DNA of 42,304 bases from Myxococcota bacterium (lineage in GTDB: Bacteria; Myxococcota_A; Polyangia; Polyangiales; Houyiibacteriaceae): assembly GCA_020629955.1 (NCBI GenBank), contig JAHDCI010000025.1, positions 1 to 42,304 on the forward strand. The letters run 5' to 3'. Positions within the stretch are counted from its first letter, which is position 1. Every line of letters begins with the position of its first letter. Below are positions 22,806 to 32,900 of the stretch, piece after piece. The notes below the pieces were generated by a model. It was not told where the DNA came from and searched no databases. It saw only the letters and a list, made by a program, of their open reading frames with translations. The position numbers and the translations under genes are program-made.

Positions 22806-24474
22806 ACTTCTTTGGCCGAAGCAAGATCGCGTCGCTGCGCTCATCATTCCATCGATTCGATTGCAGCTCGCACAAAAGCGGCGCCCGGAGTGGGCAGGAG
22901 ATGCGATTGCGATTGTCGAGGAAACCGGCCCTTCCGCCCCTCTGATCGAACTGAACTACGCCGCAACCCGTGCGGGGCTCAAGGTCGGAATGAGCCAGGG
23001 CGCTGCTCGAAACTTGGTTCCAGATATTCGGATTGCGCAGGTCTCCAAGCAGGATGAGGACGAACTCTCAGACGAACTCGCGCGTTCCCTTCAGGTGATG
23101 TCCCCGAAAGTTGAACGAGGACGTTTCCCAGGGAGTTTTCTCCTAGATCCGCGAGGGCTCGAAGGGCTCTTTGGAAGCATGCGAGCGTGGGGCTCAGCAC
23201 TTTGCGGCTACCTACGCGGACGAAAGCTACGCTCTCGACTCGTGATCGGCTTTGATGCGTATCGAGCGCTTGCCATCGCCCATCAAAAAGAAGGTGTTGT
23301 TCTCATCCGCAATGCGCAGGAAGAGGCGGAACTCTCTGGAGGCCTATCCCTCGACCAAATTCCAATGCGCGATCGAACCCGAGCCGCTCTCGAACGCTTG
23401 GGGGTCGAGTCTCTTCGCCAGCTTCTTCAGCTCCCAGTAGGCGAACTAAAGACGCGCTTCGGTCGTGATATCGTGGAATGGGTAGAGCTCTTCTCGCAAT
23501 CGCGTCAGATTCCGATTCAGGCGATCCCTTTCGAATCACTCTATCGAATCGCAATCGATCTCGACACCCCGATCCAAAACGCATCTCGGTTGCAAGCGCA
23601 GATCTTAGAAGGTGCGACTTCCCTCATGGGGGATCTTAACCGTTCGGGAAAGAGTCTCTCCTCTCTCGAAATCAACCTCTACCCCGAGCAACATCAAAGC
23701 GACCCAGACTTGGGCGAGATCCTGATCCGAATTGAGCCCGCTTCACCTTCAACATCGGTCACTCTTGTTGAAGAGCTTCTTCGTCTAAAACTTGAAAAGA
23801 TTCATCTCCCTCGAAAGATTGAACACATTTCCCTTGAGGCTTCGGGCCAAGCGAGTGAAGAAACACAGCTCTCTGCGGAAAATCTGGTTCGACCTCGAGC
23901 GCGAGATATCGAAGCGGCAGAACGCGCACTCGCCAGAGTTCGTGCTGCCTTTGGAGAGCAAAGCGTTGTTCGAGCGGAACTGAGAGAGGCACATCTTCCG
24001 GAAGGAAGATTTGCCCTTCTCAGCGAAGATGCCTGTGTCTTGTCGAATGTTCAGGTGAGAGAAGCGAAGGAGCTACGCACCTCCTATGTCCTCGAAGAGG
24101 AGAGCCGGCCGGCTCATCACACACTGCTCAAACTTCCGATTTCACAAAACAAAGAGGCTCCTTCAAAAGCCGCAGAACTTCATTCGGAAGCACCTTCGGC
24201 GACCTTTGTTCCAAGCCCACTCAGCCGCCGCTTGCACGCCCCCCAACCGGTCCCTGGCACAGAGGAGACAGGCCCCGTTCTCGGGGCCTCCGCCGTCGCA
24301 CTTTACGGTCCGCATCGGATTAGCGGCGGATGGTGGGGCGCGATTTCTGAAGATGGAAAGCTCAGCGAAAGAGAACGTGATTACTTCTACGCGGAACTCA
24401 GCTCAGGCGAGCTTGTGTGGGTCTTCTTCAACAAAAAAAAGAAGCGTTGGTTTCGGCAAGGCGAGTGCGGATAA
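22789..24474 (+). CDS. imuB: ImuB, catalytically dead Y-family polymerase-like mutasome protein
   Basis: A 561-aa ImuB. It has the Y-family polymerase layout but acts as a bridge joining DnaE2, ImuA and the sliding clamp. The first catalytic motif reads AALIIPSIRLQ (16-26) and lacks the usual aspartate. The second is LLDPRGLEGLFG (118-129) and lacks the Asp-Glu pair. The helix-hairpin region includes LERLGVESLRQLLQLP, and later ERALARVRAAFGEQSVVRAEL matches the conserved ImuB C-terminal part. A canonical QLSLF-type clamp motif is not obvious; the closest are QLSAENL and the N-terminal QAELLW. The C-terminus (GGWWG...DYFYAELSSGELVWVFF) is typical of the family. It overlaps imuA by 17 bp. Confidence 0.9.
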   Translation: MPSQAELLWPKQDRVAALIIPSIRLQLAQKRRPEWAGDAIAIVEETGPSAPLIELNYAATRAGLKVGMSQGAARNLVPDIRIAQVSKQDEDELSDELARSLQVMSPKVERGRFPGSFLLDPRGLEGLFGSMRAWGSALCGYLRGRKLRSRLVIGFDAYRALAIAHQKEGVVLIRNAQEEAELSGGLSLDQIPMRDRTRAALERLGVESLRQLLQLPVGELKTRFGRDIVEWVELFSQSRQIPIQAIPFESLYRIAIDLDTPIQNASRLQAQILEGATSLMGDLNRSGKSLSSLEINLYPEQHQSDPDLGEILIRIEPASPSTSVTLVEELLRLKLEKIHLPRKIEHISLEASGQASEETQLSAENLVRPRARDIEAAERALARVRAAFGEQSVVRAELREAHLPEGRFALLSEDACVLSNVQVREAKELRTSYVLEEESRPAHHTLLKLPISQNKEAPSKAAELHSEAPSATFVPSPLSRRLHAPQPVPGTEETGPVLGASAVALYGPHRISGGWWGAISEDGKLSERERDYFYAELSSGELVWVFFNKKKKRWFRQGECG

Positions 24475-24499
24475 TTCGCATCATTAAAAGCAAAATAAA

Positions 24500-27400
24500 T
24501 TGCGAAAGAGCGGAGGAACATACGTACCCCTTTGGGTCAAAAGTCATTATTCCTTTCTTGAAGGTTCAAGCAGCCCGGAAGAACTTGTGGAACGCGCGCA
24601 TTCTCTCCATCTTCCGGCACTCGGGTTGAGCGATAGAAACGGTGTTTATGGCATTGTTCGCGCCCATGTTCGGGCCAAGGAGCTCGGAATTCCGCTCTTT
24701 CTTGGGGCCGAGCTTCATGTCGCCAAAGGCCCTCTTGATCGAGAAAGGCGCAATCCATGGGAAGAGCCGCCCACCCCCATACCGCATGAGGGGATCGCAA
24801 AGATTGTCGCGCTAGCAACCTCCGAAAAAGGGTACGCCAATCTGTGCAAGCTCCTCTCTCGGGGACAAGCTCGCTGCGATAAGGGAGATGCCCTCCTGAG
24901 CATCGCGGACATGGAAGGAGCATCCGAGGGGCTCGAGCTTCTCTCCGCGGATCCTTCCGCACTGCTCATGTTACGGGAAGCATTTGGCACCGCCCTGCAC
25001 CCCTACTGCGCTCGACATATGGAGGCGCCGGATAAGCGCCGCGAGGGAGCGCTCCGGGAGCTTGGTGCGGCACTCGGGCTCACCCCGGTGGGCGGCAACG
25101 AGGTCCTCTATCACGACGCCGCCCTTCGTCCTTTGCAGGATGTCGTCGCGTGTATTCGCGAGGGAGTCACGCTGCGATCTGCGGGCAATATTCTTCGCCC
25201 AAACGCCGAGCATGGGCTTCTCTCCGCCGAAAAAATGCGCGCTCGTTTCTCCGATGCTCCAGAGCTGCTCGACGCCAGCGTGGCTCTCTTCGAACGTTGC
25301 CAATTTTCACTCGATAGCCTGCGATATCGCTATCCGGAAGAGTCCATCCCAAACGGACTGACGGAGCAATCCTGGCTCCGTGAGCTGACGTTCCAAGGAG
25401 CACGTAAGCGTTACCCCGAAGGCATCTCTTCCAAGGTGCGAGCACAACTCGAACGCGAGCTAAATGTGATTCGAACGCTCGGATACGGCGGCTACTTCCT
25501 CACGATGGTGGAGATTGTCGAGTATTGCCGCCAGCAAGGCATCCTCTGTCAGGGCCGAGGCAGCGCGGCCAATAGCGCAGTTTGTTTTTGCCTCGGCATT
25601 ACGGCCGTGAACCCCGAAAAGATGGACCTTCTTTTCGAGCGTTTTTTGAGCGTGGAACGCGCGGAGCCGCCAGATATTGACCTCGATATTGAGCATCAAC
25701 GGCGCGAGGAAGTGATTCAGCATGTCTATCAAAAATACGGCCGAAGCCACGCCGCGATGGTCGCGAATGTAATCCGATATCGCGCAAAGTCCGCGGTTCG
25801 AGAGGTTGGGAAAGTGCTTGGCGTTCCGCTCTCCGACCTCGACGCTCTCTCGAAACTGCTCTCACACTATGGGAGCAGCGCCATCGACGAGCGCTTGCTC
25901 GAAAGCGCAGGGCTGAAGAGCGATAGTCATCTGGTCCAGCACTTGATGCGACTCACCGGAGAACTCCGCGATGCACCTCGTCATCTCTCCGTTCACCCGG
26001 GCGGCTTTCTACTTGGGGATCGCCCCGTGAATACGCTTGTGCCGATCGAACCGGCGACGATGGTCGACCGGACGGTAATTCAGTGGGACAAATACGACGT
26101 CGAAGCGCTCGGTCTTTTTAAAGTCGATCTTCTTGGCCTTGGCGCCCTCACCTGCGTTCGTAAGAGCCTGGAGCTACTCGAAAAGCACAACGACCTGGAG
26201 CTCGAACTCGCCACCATTCCGGAGGGGGATAGCGCGACCTACGAGATGGTGAGCCGAGGAGATACGATCGGCGTCTTTCAAATCGAAAGCCGCGCCCAGA
26301 TGTCGATGCTCCCGCGTCTGAAACCGCGATGTTTTTACGACCTTGTCATCGAAGTCGCCATCGTTCGCCCTGGCCCTATCCAAGGCGATATGGTGCATCC
26401 CTACCTTCGCCGACGCTCCGGCAAAGAGCGCGTTGAATACCCCCACCCCAAACTGAAGCCGGTTTTGCAGCGAACGCTCGGCGTTCCCATCTTCCAAGAG
26501 CAAGTCATGAAGGTCGCGGTGGAGGTTGCGGACTACACGCCCGGTGAGGCGGACCGCCTGAGGCGCGATATGGCCGCTTGGAAAAGCAAAGGCAAGATCG
26601 ACGCACACCACGAGCGCATGGTGAACGCGATGATTCAAAACGGTATCGAGGAAGAGTTCGCGGAGCGGGTCTTCTCGCAGGTTCGGGGCTTTGGTGAATA
26701 CGGCTTTCCGGAAAGCCACGCCGCGTCATTCGCGCTCATCGCCTACGCCACGGCATGGCTTCGCTGTCATCATCCGGCCGCCTTCACCTGCGCTCTTCTG
26801 AACAGCTTACCGATGGGTTTCTACAGCCCGGCAACACTTGTCGAGGACGTGAAGCGTCACGGCGTGCGCGTTCGGCCGATCGATATTCACCAAAGCGAAT
26901 GGGACCATACGTTGGTTCGGGGACACGATGACGCACTCGAACTTCAAATGGGATTTCGTCTGATCAAGGGGCTCTCAGAAGCGGAGACGGAAAGGCTTTC
27001 TAGAGCACGCGAGGAGCGCGCTTTTGAGAGCATCGCCGATACCGCTCGGCGTGCGGCGCTCGGTAAGCGCCCTCTCGAACTCCTTGCAGCGGCGGGGGCG
27101 TTTGGCTCCTTTAAGCGGCGACGAGACGCGCTCTGGGAAGCACGAGCAGCCGATGCGATCCGCGAGGCAAGTATCGCCGCAGCGCGGCCAGGAACGCAGC
27201 TCTCCTTCTCTTCACTAATGGCCGCGGAGGAAATCCTCTGGGACTACCGCTCCAGCCAACACAGCGCCCGAGGACATCCGATGGCGCAGTTTCGAAATCT
27301 CCTGCGCGCACAGCGACGCCCTTCGGCAAAAGAGCTCAACGCAATGCCGGATGCTTCGCGCGTCTCTCACGTCGGCATGGTCATCTGCAGGCAGCGCCCC

Positions 27401-27637
27401 ATCACCGCCAGCGGGGTCACGTTCTTCACGCTCGAAGACGAAACCGGGAGCGTAAACGTTGTCGTATGGCAGGACGTCTTTGAGCGACATCTCGTGCTCG
27501 CCAAGACCGCCAGCGTTCTCGGGATCGCCGGAACGATTCAACAAGCCGAGGGCACGACCCACCTCGTCGCCGACAGGCTCTTCGCTCCGAAACTCAACGC
27601 CCCCATGCCCAAACCCGTCTCTCGCGATTTCCACTAA
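24500..27637 (+). CDS. dnaE2: error-prone DNA polymerase III alpha subunit DnaE2
   Basis: A 1,045-aa DnaE2, the second C-family replicative-type polymerase that carries out mutagenic bypass in the ImuA-ImuB-DnaE2 mutasome. The PHP-like N-terminus (VKSHYSFLEGSSSPEELV) is followed by the polymerase core with the acidic cluster PDIDLD (391-396), the later VDLLGLGALT region, GEADRLRRDMAAWK and RGFGEYGFPESHAASFA. A C-terminal OB-fold (VGMVICRQRPITASGVTFFTLEDETG) ends it. The only usable start in frame is a TTG at 24500, without a good ribosome binding site; a GGAGG lies a few codons inside. It begins 25 bp after the imuB stop, so it is the last gene of the operon. Confidence 0.95.
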   Translation: MRKSGGTYVPLWVKSHYSFLEGSSSPEELVERAHSLHLPALGLSDRNGVYGIVRAHVRAKELGIPLFLGAELHVAKGPLDRERRNPWEEPPTPIPHEGIAKIVALATSEKGYANLCKLLSRGQARCDKGDALLSIADMEGASEGLELLSADPSALLMLREAFGTALHPYCARHMEAPDKRREGALRELGAALGLTPVGGNEVLYHDAALRPLQDVVACIREGVTLRSAGNILRPNAEHGLLSAEKMRARFSDAPELLDASVALFERCQFSLDSLRYRYPEESIPNGLTEQSWLRELTFQGARKRYPEGISSKVRAQLERELNVIRTLGYGGYFLTMVEIVEYCRQQGILCQGRGSAANSAVCFCLGITAVNPEKMDLLFERFLSVERAEPPDIDLDIEHQRREEVIQHVYQKYGRSHAAMVANVIRYRAKSAVREVGKVLGVPLSDLDALSKLLSHYGSSAIDERLLESAGLKSDSHLVQHLMRLTGELRDAPRHLSVHPGGFLLGDRPVNTLVPIEPATMVDRTVIQWDKYDVEALGLFKVDLLGLGALTCVRKSLELLEKHNDLELELATIPEGDSATYEMVSRGDTIGVFQIESRAQMSMLPRLKPRCFYDLVIEVAIVRPGPIQGDMVHPYLRRRSGKERVEYPHPKLKPVLQRTLGVPIFQEQVMKVAVEVADYTPGEADRLRRDMAAWKSKGKIDAHHERMVNAMIQNGIEEEFAERVFSQVRGFGEYGFPESHAASFALIAYATAWLRCHHPAAFTCALLNSLPMGFYSPATLVEDVKRHGVRVRPIDIHQSEWDHTLVRGHDDALELQMGFRLIKGLSEAETERLSRAREERAFESIADTARRAALGKRPLELLAAAGAFGSFKRRRDALWEARAADAIREASIAAARPGTQLSFSSLMAAEEILWDYRSSQHSARGHPMAQFRNLLRAQRRPSAKELNAMPDASRVSHVGMVICRQRPITASGVTFFTLEDETGSVNVVVWQDVFERHLVLAKTASVLGIAGTIQQAEGTTHLVADRLFAPKLNAPMPKPVSRDFH

Positions 27638-27801
27638 GCGGTAAAAGTTCAACACTCCGTTGTTCACTTCGAACGATGGTCCACCAGACTGCCGCACTGC
27701 GATTTCTCGCGCTTAGCGCGCTGAACTCAAGCGGGCGCTCATTCAAGTACGAATCTCGAGAGAGAGGGGAAGGAAACGCTGCGACATCCCGTACCACGAG
27801 A

Positions 27802-28032
27802 ATGCTTCAAGTACTTCTATACGGCGCGTTAATGGCCGTCGCTCTCCTTCCGAGTTCCCTCCTCATGCGCTCATACCTTCGAGCCAAAAACGTCACGGTC
27901 GATCCAGAGGTCGGTCTTTCAAAGACCTTTGGGGATGTCGCGCCAACCTGGATGCGCGCCGCTCTCTTTGGCCTGTGGGCGCTCGTATTCGGCGCGATGG
28001 TCACTGGCCTATGGTTCCTCACCGCAGATTGA
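27802..28032 (+). CDS. small two-helix membrane protein
   Basis: A 76-aa protein with two predicted membrane helices (about 2-22 and 50-73) joined by a short polar loop with KNVTVDPEVGLSKTFGDVAP. The start is the ATG at 27802, giving a helix right from the N-terminus. An in-frame ATG at 27676 would add 42 residues that look non-coding. No strong ribosome binding sequence is seen. It follows dnaE2 by 164 bp on the same strand and is convergent with the LysR gene. No family was recognised; a link to the repair cassette is possible but unsupported. Confidence 0.5.
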   Translation: MLQVLLYGALMAVALLPSSLLMRSYLRAKNVTVDPEVGLSKTFGDVAPTWMRAALFGLWALVFGAMVTGLWFLTAD

Positions 28033-28096
28033 TTGACGCGTTAACACAAACGTAGATTTCTCGTGGCCCACGAGCGAGAGAACGCTGCACCCATTC

Positions 28097-28996
28097 TCAA
28101 CGAAGTGAGGACGCGATTTCTCGAATCTGCGCTCGTAGCCAACGCTGTGCCGGATCGTTGTGGTTTCGGCGATGCCAAGCCATCGCGAGCTTCAAAGGCG
28201 GATTCTCGAAAGGCAGAGGCGCGACACCGAACCCCCGAAGAGAAGTAAGCTGCATGGTGCTGAGCTGCGCCGTAATGAGTGTCGTACCGCGCATAAAGGG
28301 TGCGATAGCTCCAAAACTTGGGACCGCGATCGTTGGCCTCCAAAGCTTCGACGCATCGATCCCTCGGAGAGCAGTTGTCGCGCTTGTATGATCCGGAAAC
28401 CGCACCTCGATGTGGTCGGATTCAACAAACTCTTCGAACGTCCTCGGAGCATCACGCTCGTCTGCGTCAAAAAAGCAGGCCATCTCGTCTTCGAAGAGCG
28501 TCACCTGGAGAACATCAGTCGTATCGGGTGGAAATGGGGTAATCACCAAATCGCAGTTCCCACCCTGGAGCAGAGCCGCATCCGGAACAGAAGATGGCAG
28601 GAAAACCAGCCGAAGCGACACCCCAATCTCACGACACTTGCGCAGCAGAGGAGGGAAGAATAGCTCGCGCTGAAAGTCGTTTGCAGCGACTCGAAACTCA
28701 AGCTCCTCCGCTTTCGGATCGAAGGCTCGTTCTTCTCCGAGCCGCTTCATTGCATCGACGATTCCCTGAATCGGCCGACGAAGGTGGAGAGCCCGTTCTG
28801 TCGGAACGATTCCTTGCCCCGAGCGCACGAAGAGGGGGTCGGCAAGTACGACGCGGAGCTTCTGCAAAGTGTGGCTCACCGCTGACTGACTAACTCCAAT
28901 CCGCCGTGCGGCACGAGTCACCGAGCCCTCGTCGAGGACGCTCAGAAAGACCTGAAGTGAACGTCCATCGAGGGAGGAACAATCGATATCGCTCAT
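28097..28996 (-). CDS. LysR family transcriptional regulator
   Basis: A 299-aa LysR-type regulator, the standard size. The N-terminal winged helix-turn-helix (about 10-68) is clear: LQVFLSVLDEGSVTRAARRI, GVSQSAVSHTLQKLR, DPLFVR. A LysR effector-binding domain follows (about 95-295). It is divergent from the SnoaL-like gene, with 113 bp between the two start codons. LysR proteins commonly regulate their divergent neighbour, so the SnoaL-like gene is the likely target. The effector is unknown. Confidence 0.92.
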   Translation of the reverse strand: MSDIDCSSLDGRSLQVFLSVLDEGSVTRAARRIGVSQSAVSHTLQKLRVVLADPLFVRSGQGIVPTERALHLRRPIQGIVDAMKRLGEERAFDPKAEELEFRVAANDFQRELFFPPLLRKCREIGVSLRLVFLPSSVPDAALLQGGNCDLVITPFPPDTTDVLQVTLFEDEMACFFDADERDAPRTFEEFVESDHIEVRFPDHTSATTALRGIDASKLWRPTIAVPSFGAIAPFMRGTTLITAQLSTMQLTSLRGFGVAPLPFENPPLKLAMAWHRRNHNDPAQRWLRAQIREIASSLR

Positions 28997-29019
28997 AAGA
29001 GATATAAGATTACATTCGT

Positions 29020-29049
29020 TGATCCGATGGGTCTAGCGGGGGATATATG
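29020..29049 (+). promoter_or_regulatory. candidate promoter for the SnoaL-like gene in the LysR divergent region
   Basis: TTGATC (29020-29025) and TATATG (29044-29049) are spaced by 18 bp, each with four of six consensus matches. The adjacent AT-rich stretch just above 28996 is where a LysR protein could bind. A clear T-N11-A palindrome was not established. Confidence 0.25.
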
Positions 29050-29109
29050 GCCACGCATGCGTCGCTCGACGCGAGACAACTTCCGAATCTCCCCATACAA
29101 GGCAATACG

Positions 29110-29892
29110 ATGAGCAAGAAGATCGAAAACGCGACCGGCCTCTATCTCGAAGGGATCCGCGACGGCAATATGAAGCAAGCGCTCGATAAGTATATTGGCG
29201 CGCGATACACGCAGCACAGCGCCGGCGTCGCCGACGGAAAAGAAGGCTTCCTCGCCTTCTTCGGACCCTTTCTCAAGCGAAATCCCATCCGCGATATTCA
29301 GGTCGTTCGCTCCATCGAGGATGGACAATATGTCTTCTGTCACGTCTATCAGAGCCTCAACAACGGCGAAGCAAAGTGGGTGACAGCGGACCTCTTTGAT
29401 ACGGATGCGGACGACAAAATCATCGAGCATTGGGATGTGATTCAAGAGTTCGCTGAAGAAACGGTCTCGGGCCGCAGCATGGTCGACGGGCCCACCGAAG
29501 TAGAGGACCTACACCTCACGAAAGAAAACAAAGCGTTGGTCCAACGCTTCGTCGAGGAAGTTCTCCAAGGCGGCCGAGGAGAAAAGGTCACGGAGTTCAT
29601 CTCCGAGACCCAGTACGACCAGCACAACCCTCAGGTCGGCGATGGACTCGCGGGCTTCGGTAAGTACCTCGCGGAAGCGAGCGCGAAAGGCGAAGTGCTT
29701 GAGTACGTGAAAGTGCACCGGCTCATCGGCCAAGGGAACTTCGTGGTGACCTATAGCCATGTCCGGGTCGGAGAAGCCGACCATGCCGTCTTCGACATCT
29801 TCCGAATCAAAGACCAAAAGATTGTGGAGCACTGGGACGTGATGGAGAAGATTGGTCCCAAAGAATCATGGAACAATAGCGGCAAGTTCTAA
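29110..29892 (+). CDS. tandem SnoaL-like (NTF2 fold) protein
   Basis: A 260-aa protein made of two SnoaL-like domains of the NTF2 superfamily. The repeats match: YTQHSAGVADGKEGFLAFF with YDQHNPQVGDGLAGFGKYL, and DDKIIEHWDVIQEF with DQKIVEHWDVMEKI. Single-domain SnoaL-like proteins are usually ~120-150 aa and include small isomerases, cyclases and proteins of unknown role, so a duplicated and fused form is notable. No signal peptide is seen. The start is the ATG at 29110 (MSKKIENATG), with AAGG about 8 nt upstream; an ATG at 29047 would add an unlikely leader and overlap the promoter candidate. The divergent LysR gene probably controls it. Confidence 0.88.
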   Translation: MSKKIENATGLYLEGIRDGNMKQALDKYIGARYTQHSAGVADGKEGFLAFFGPFLKRNPIRDIQVVRSIEDGQYVFCHVYQSLNNGEAKWVTADLFDTDADDKIIEHWDVIQEFAEETVSGRSMVDGPTEVEDLHLTKENKALVQRFVEEVLQGGRGEKVTEFISETQYDQHNPQVGDGLAGFGKYLAEASAKGEVLEYVKVHRLIGQGNFVVTYSHVRVGEADHAVFDIFRIKDQKIVEHWDVMEKIGPKESWNNSGKF

Positions 29893-29963
29893 GGCACAGA
29901 GCTGCCGGCCGCGTCGTCTCTTCGGCATGTGCCCGGCAAAGCGAGCACACATGTTTCGTAAAC

Positions 29964-29991
29964 GGCCTACAGCCCCTTCGGCTTGTAGGCC
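29964..29991. terminator. stem-loop between the convergent SnoaL-like and SUKH genes
   Basis: GGCCTACA (29964-29971) pairs perfectly with TGTAGGCC (29984-29991), and an inner GCC/GGC can extend the stem. On the plus strand it is followed by a T-rich but interrupted tract. It overlaps the last codons of the minus-strand gene. A plausible terminator for the SnoaL-like transcript. Confidence 0.45.
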
Positions 29992-32900
29992 TTCTTCATT
30001 TCCGCCTTGCCAAGCTCGGCTTCGAGCGCCTCCATCAGGTCGCGGCTGAACTCAGTACAGAGCGTCCACCCAAGCCGTGCCCACCAAAGATTCTCTGTTG
30101 GCTTCTTCCAGTTGACGTGCGTGAAGACGTCACCCTTCTTTGATTTCTGAGCGCACCATAGCGTCGTCGGGTTTCCTTCGAGGTCTTCCACGAGGACCTC
30201 AAGCCGCCGGAACGTCTTGGTGAGGCGCTTCCGCTCCGCGGGGGACATCTTGTTCGCGATGGCATCTTCGTTCCACGCCTGCTGCCGGGCTCTTCGACTG
30301 AGCAGCTGCTTTGGAGAGAGCAATCGCAGGCCCCGATCACCAACGGTCCAAGAGATGGCGCCGTACTCGAGCCAGACCTCACGAAGGGCATCAGGAACCT
30401 TACACTTCAGCTCCGTCTCGACCTTGTCGATATCCGTTGGCGAGGCGCCGCGGCCTACTTTGATCGAGAGCCCAGTGACCTTCTTGTCGAGCTTGGTCCG
30501 CCTCAAATAGGAGCGGAGTTCCGGAAAAAAGCCCATATGCCAAACAGCGCTCTCCGAGTCATTCCTGCGACGCTGCTGCCAAAATTCGGAGAAGCTCATA
30601 TCCTCTGTCTTGCGGATACCCTTCGACCACTCGATGCAGCCAATACTCGAACCGGCCCGGAAGCGCTTCGCTTCCCACTCCGCGTACGCGGCCGCGGCCG
30701 CAGCCTCGTTCGCGTGCACCTGGCGATCGTAGGTGGTCTGCGGCCCTACGCGTGCACCGGACTCGCGCTTCCCATTCTTGTCGTAATAGGTTCGAAGGAT
30801 CGCGCCCTTCTTCTCCAGATAGAACGGGTCCGTTTCTTTCATCCCCGCAGGGCGATCTTTTCGCGCCGCATCCATCATCGCGATGGCGCTCGACTCGTCT
30901 TTGAACGCGAACCCGCATGCCCAGCACATACCGTAAGGCGTTGCAACGTTTCGGAACCCGCCGCTATTGAGGTCCGCCCAGCTGAATACGAATCGGCCCG
31001 CGCGCATCCACTCGACAAACGCGCTCCCGCCTTTCCAGAACATCACGCGCTCGTCGACCCGCTTCACTCTCTTCAGCATCGGACGGAGCACCATCGGGTG
31101 ACCGGAGATCGCCTCAAACGGCGGCGCGCCGAGCTCAAAGCCGTCGTAGTAGTGCAGCTTCTTCTCATCATCGAGAAAGAGCGCGCGATGACCATCGCGC
31201 AGCACAATCGCGTAGAGCGGAGACTTCGCGAGTTTTGCAAGTCCCGGAGCGCTCTGCTTCTTGGACTTCGCGGGCCGAGCTTTCGCCTGAGCGCCGTCGC
31301 CCGCCGCACTCGTATCAGATAGCGATTGCAGCGCAGCTTCGACTTGAGCCCGGAGTTTCGCGTCCTCGAAGGGGTCCTTCCAAGTCTGCTTGCGCACCTC
31401 GTGATAGATCGAGCGCGGCGGCTCGCTGATTTGTTCGGCTTCTCGCCAGGCACGTCCGGCAAGTGCGAGGTCCGAGCGCTCAAGCGCAAGCTTCGCCCCT
31501 TCGATCAACACGAACTTCTTAAACGCCCGGTTTTCGGCGCTCTTCACTGGGAGACTCAGCGAGAACTCGAGTAGCTCGATCGCGGGTTCACGTTGTCCGA
31601 CAAAATCGACCAGCCCCCACATATAACGATTGATCGCTGCATGATCTTCGCGCTCTTTCATCATCCGAAGCGCCGTTTTCCGAACCTTGGCGCTCCAGAT
31701 ATCCTTGATGGCATCGAGCAGCCGCCAGATGCTCGGTTCGTCGACGAAGAGCCTCTCGAGGATCGCTTCTCGTGCGCGCGGCGTGCCCATATTGCGAACC
31801 GCAGAGTAAAGCGCACCGACAGTGCCCTCGTGGGTCACGGTTCGTAGCGCTTCGATCAGAACAGACTCCGCACCTTTGTGACGCAAGTAGTAGAGCGAGT
31901 GCTCAGGCTCTCCCGAGAGCTTCTGCGCGATCATTCGCTTCGCCGCCTCCGCCGCCTGCTCGTTGCTCAGCAGATGCTGGATGGCAAACTTCGTATAGTC
32001 CCCTTTCGTATCAATGAGCTCCTCACTGATCTGATGCCGTCCGATGATGAGCTCCGGTGTATCCATCACCTTCATTAACCGCTCGAAAACCGCGGGCTTC
32101 GTCGCCACTCCAGAGAGCGCGTGACATGCGATCTCTTTGAGATTGTCGATGTTCATCTTCGTCGAGAAGTTCTCTTGCGAGTCGAGCTCGGGAAGTTCGA
32201 GTATGCGGAGCAAAACCTCTGTGTTCGAATCGCGGGCAGACTTCGGCGCCATCTTCTTGATGAAGGGCTCCCGAACCCAGCGATTCGATTTCGCGAGCGC
32301 AGCCGTGAGCTCCGTAACTCGCTCCGGAAACTTGGACCCAGATACCGTTTGGAGCGCCCACTGCTGATCGTCGGGCTGAAAATGGCTTGGGTCGCTTGCG
32401 ATCTTACGGGCGAGCAGAAGCTGGACGGTCTTCGACAACCTCCCGCGCGCGCGCCTGGCATTCGCAAGTTCGGATTCGTCTTTCGACTGCAGCGCGGCGA
32501 TGGTCTCTTGAATCGACTCGACCGCCTTCGCTCTCTTCTCGTAGCCTCGCTTTTCCGCAGGGGACGGCGATGTGACCGCGAGCAGCTCGAGGCAAATCGA
32601 AGAGAACGGTTTGTCGTTCAACATCGAGAGCGCGCCTTCGCATACGCGCGCGTGAACACTTGGATCCGCTTCAACGAGCGGGAGCAGCTTATGAAGCGCC
32701 AACAGTAAATGCTCCGAGGAAACCCCGCGTTTGCCGAATGACTTTGAAAGCGGCGAGAGGAAACGGCTCTTCTTCTTCCCAGCTCGGAGGTCGAGCAACG
32801 CGCGAAGAAAGCGAACGCCAGGTGAAGCGCCACGTAGCTTCTTTAGCCCTTCCTCGATCTCGGGGAACGATTTCTCGGTTGCGACCTTCTTGAGCCACAG

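Noticed and set aside
28060-28074. CTCGTG-GCC-CACGAG hairpin between the small membrane gene and lysR
   Set aside because: A real inverted repeat, but with no T run on either strand, so it was not called as a terminator.
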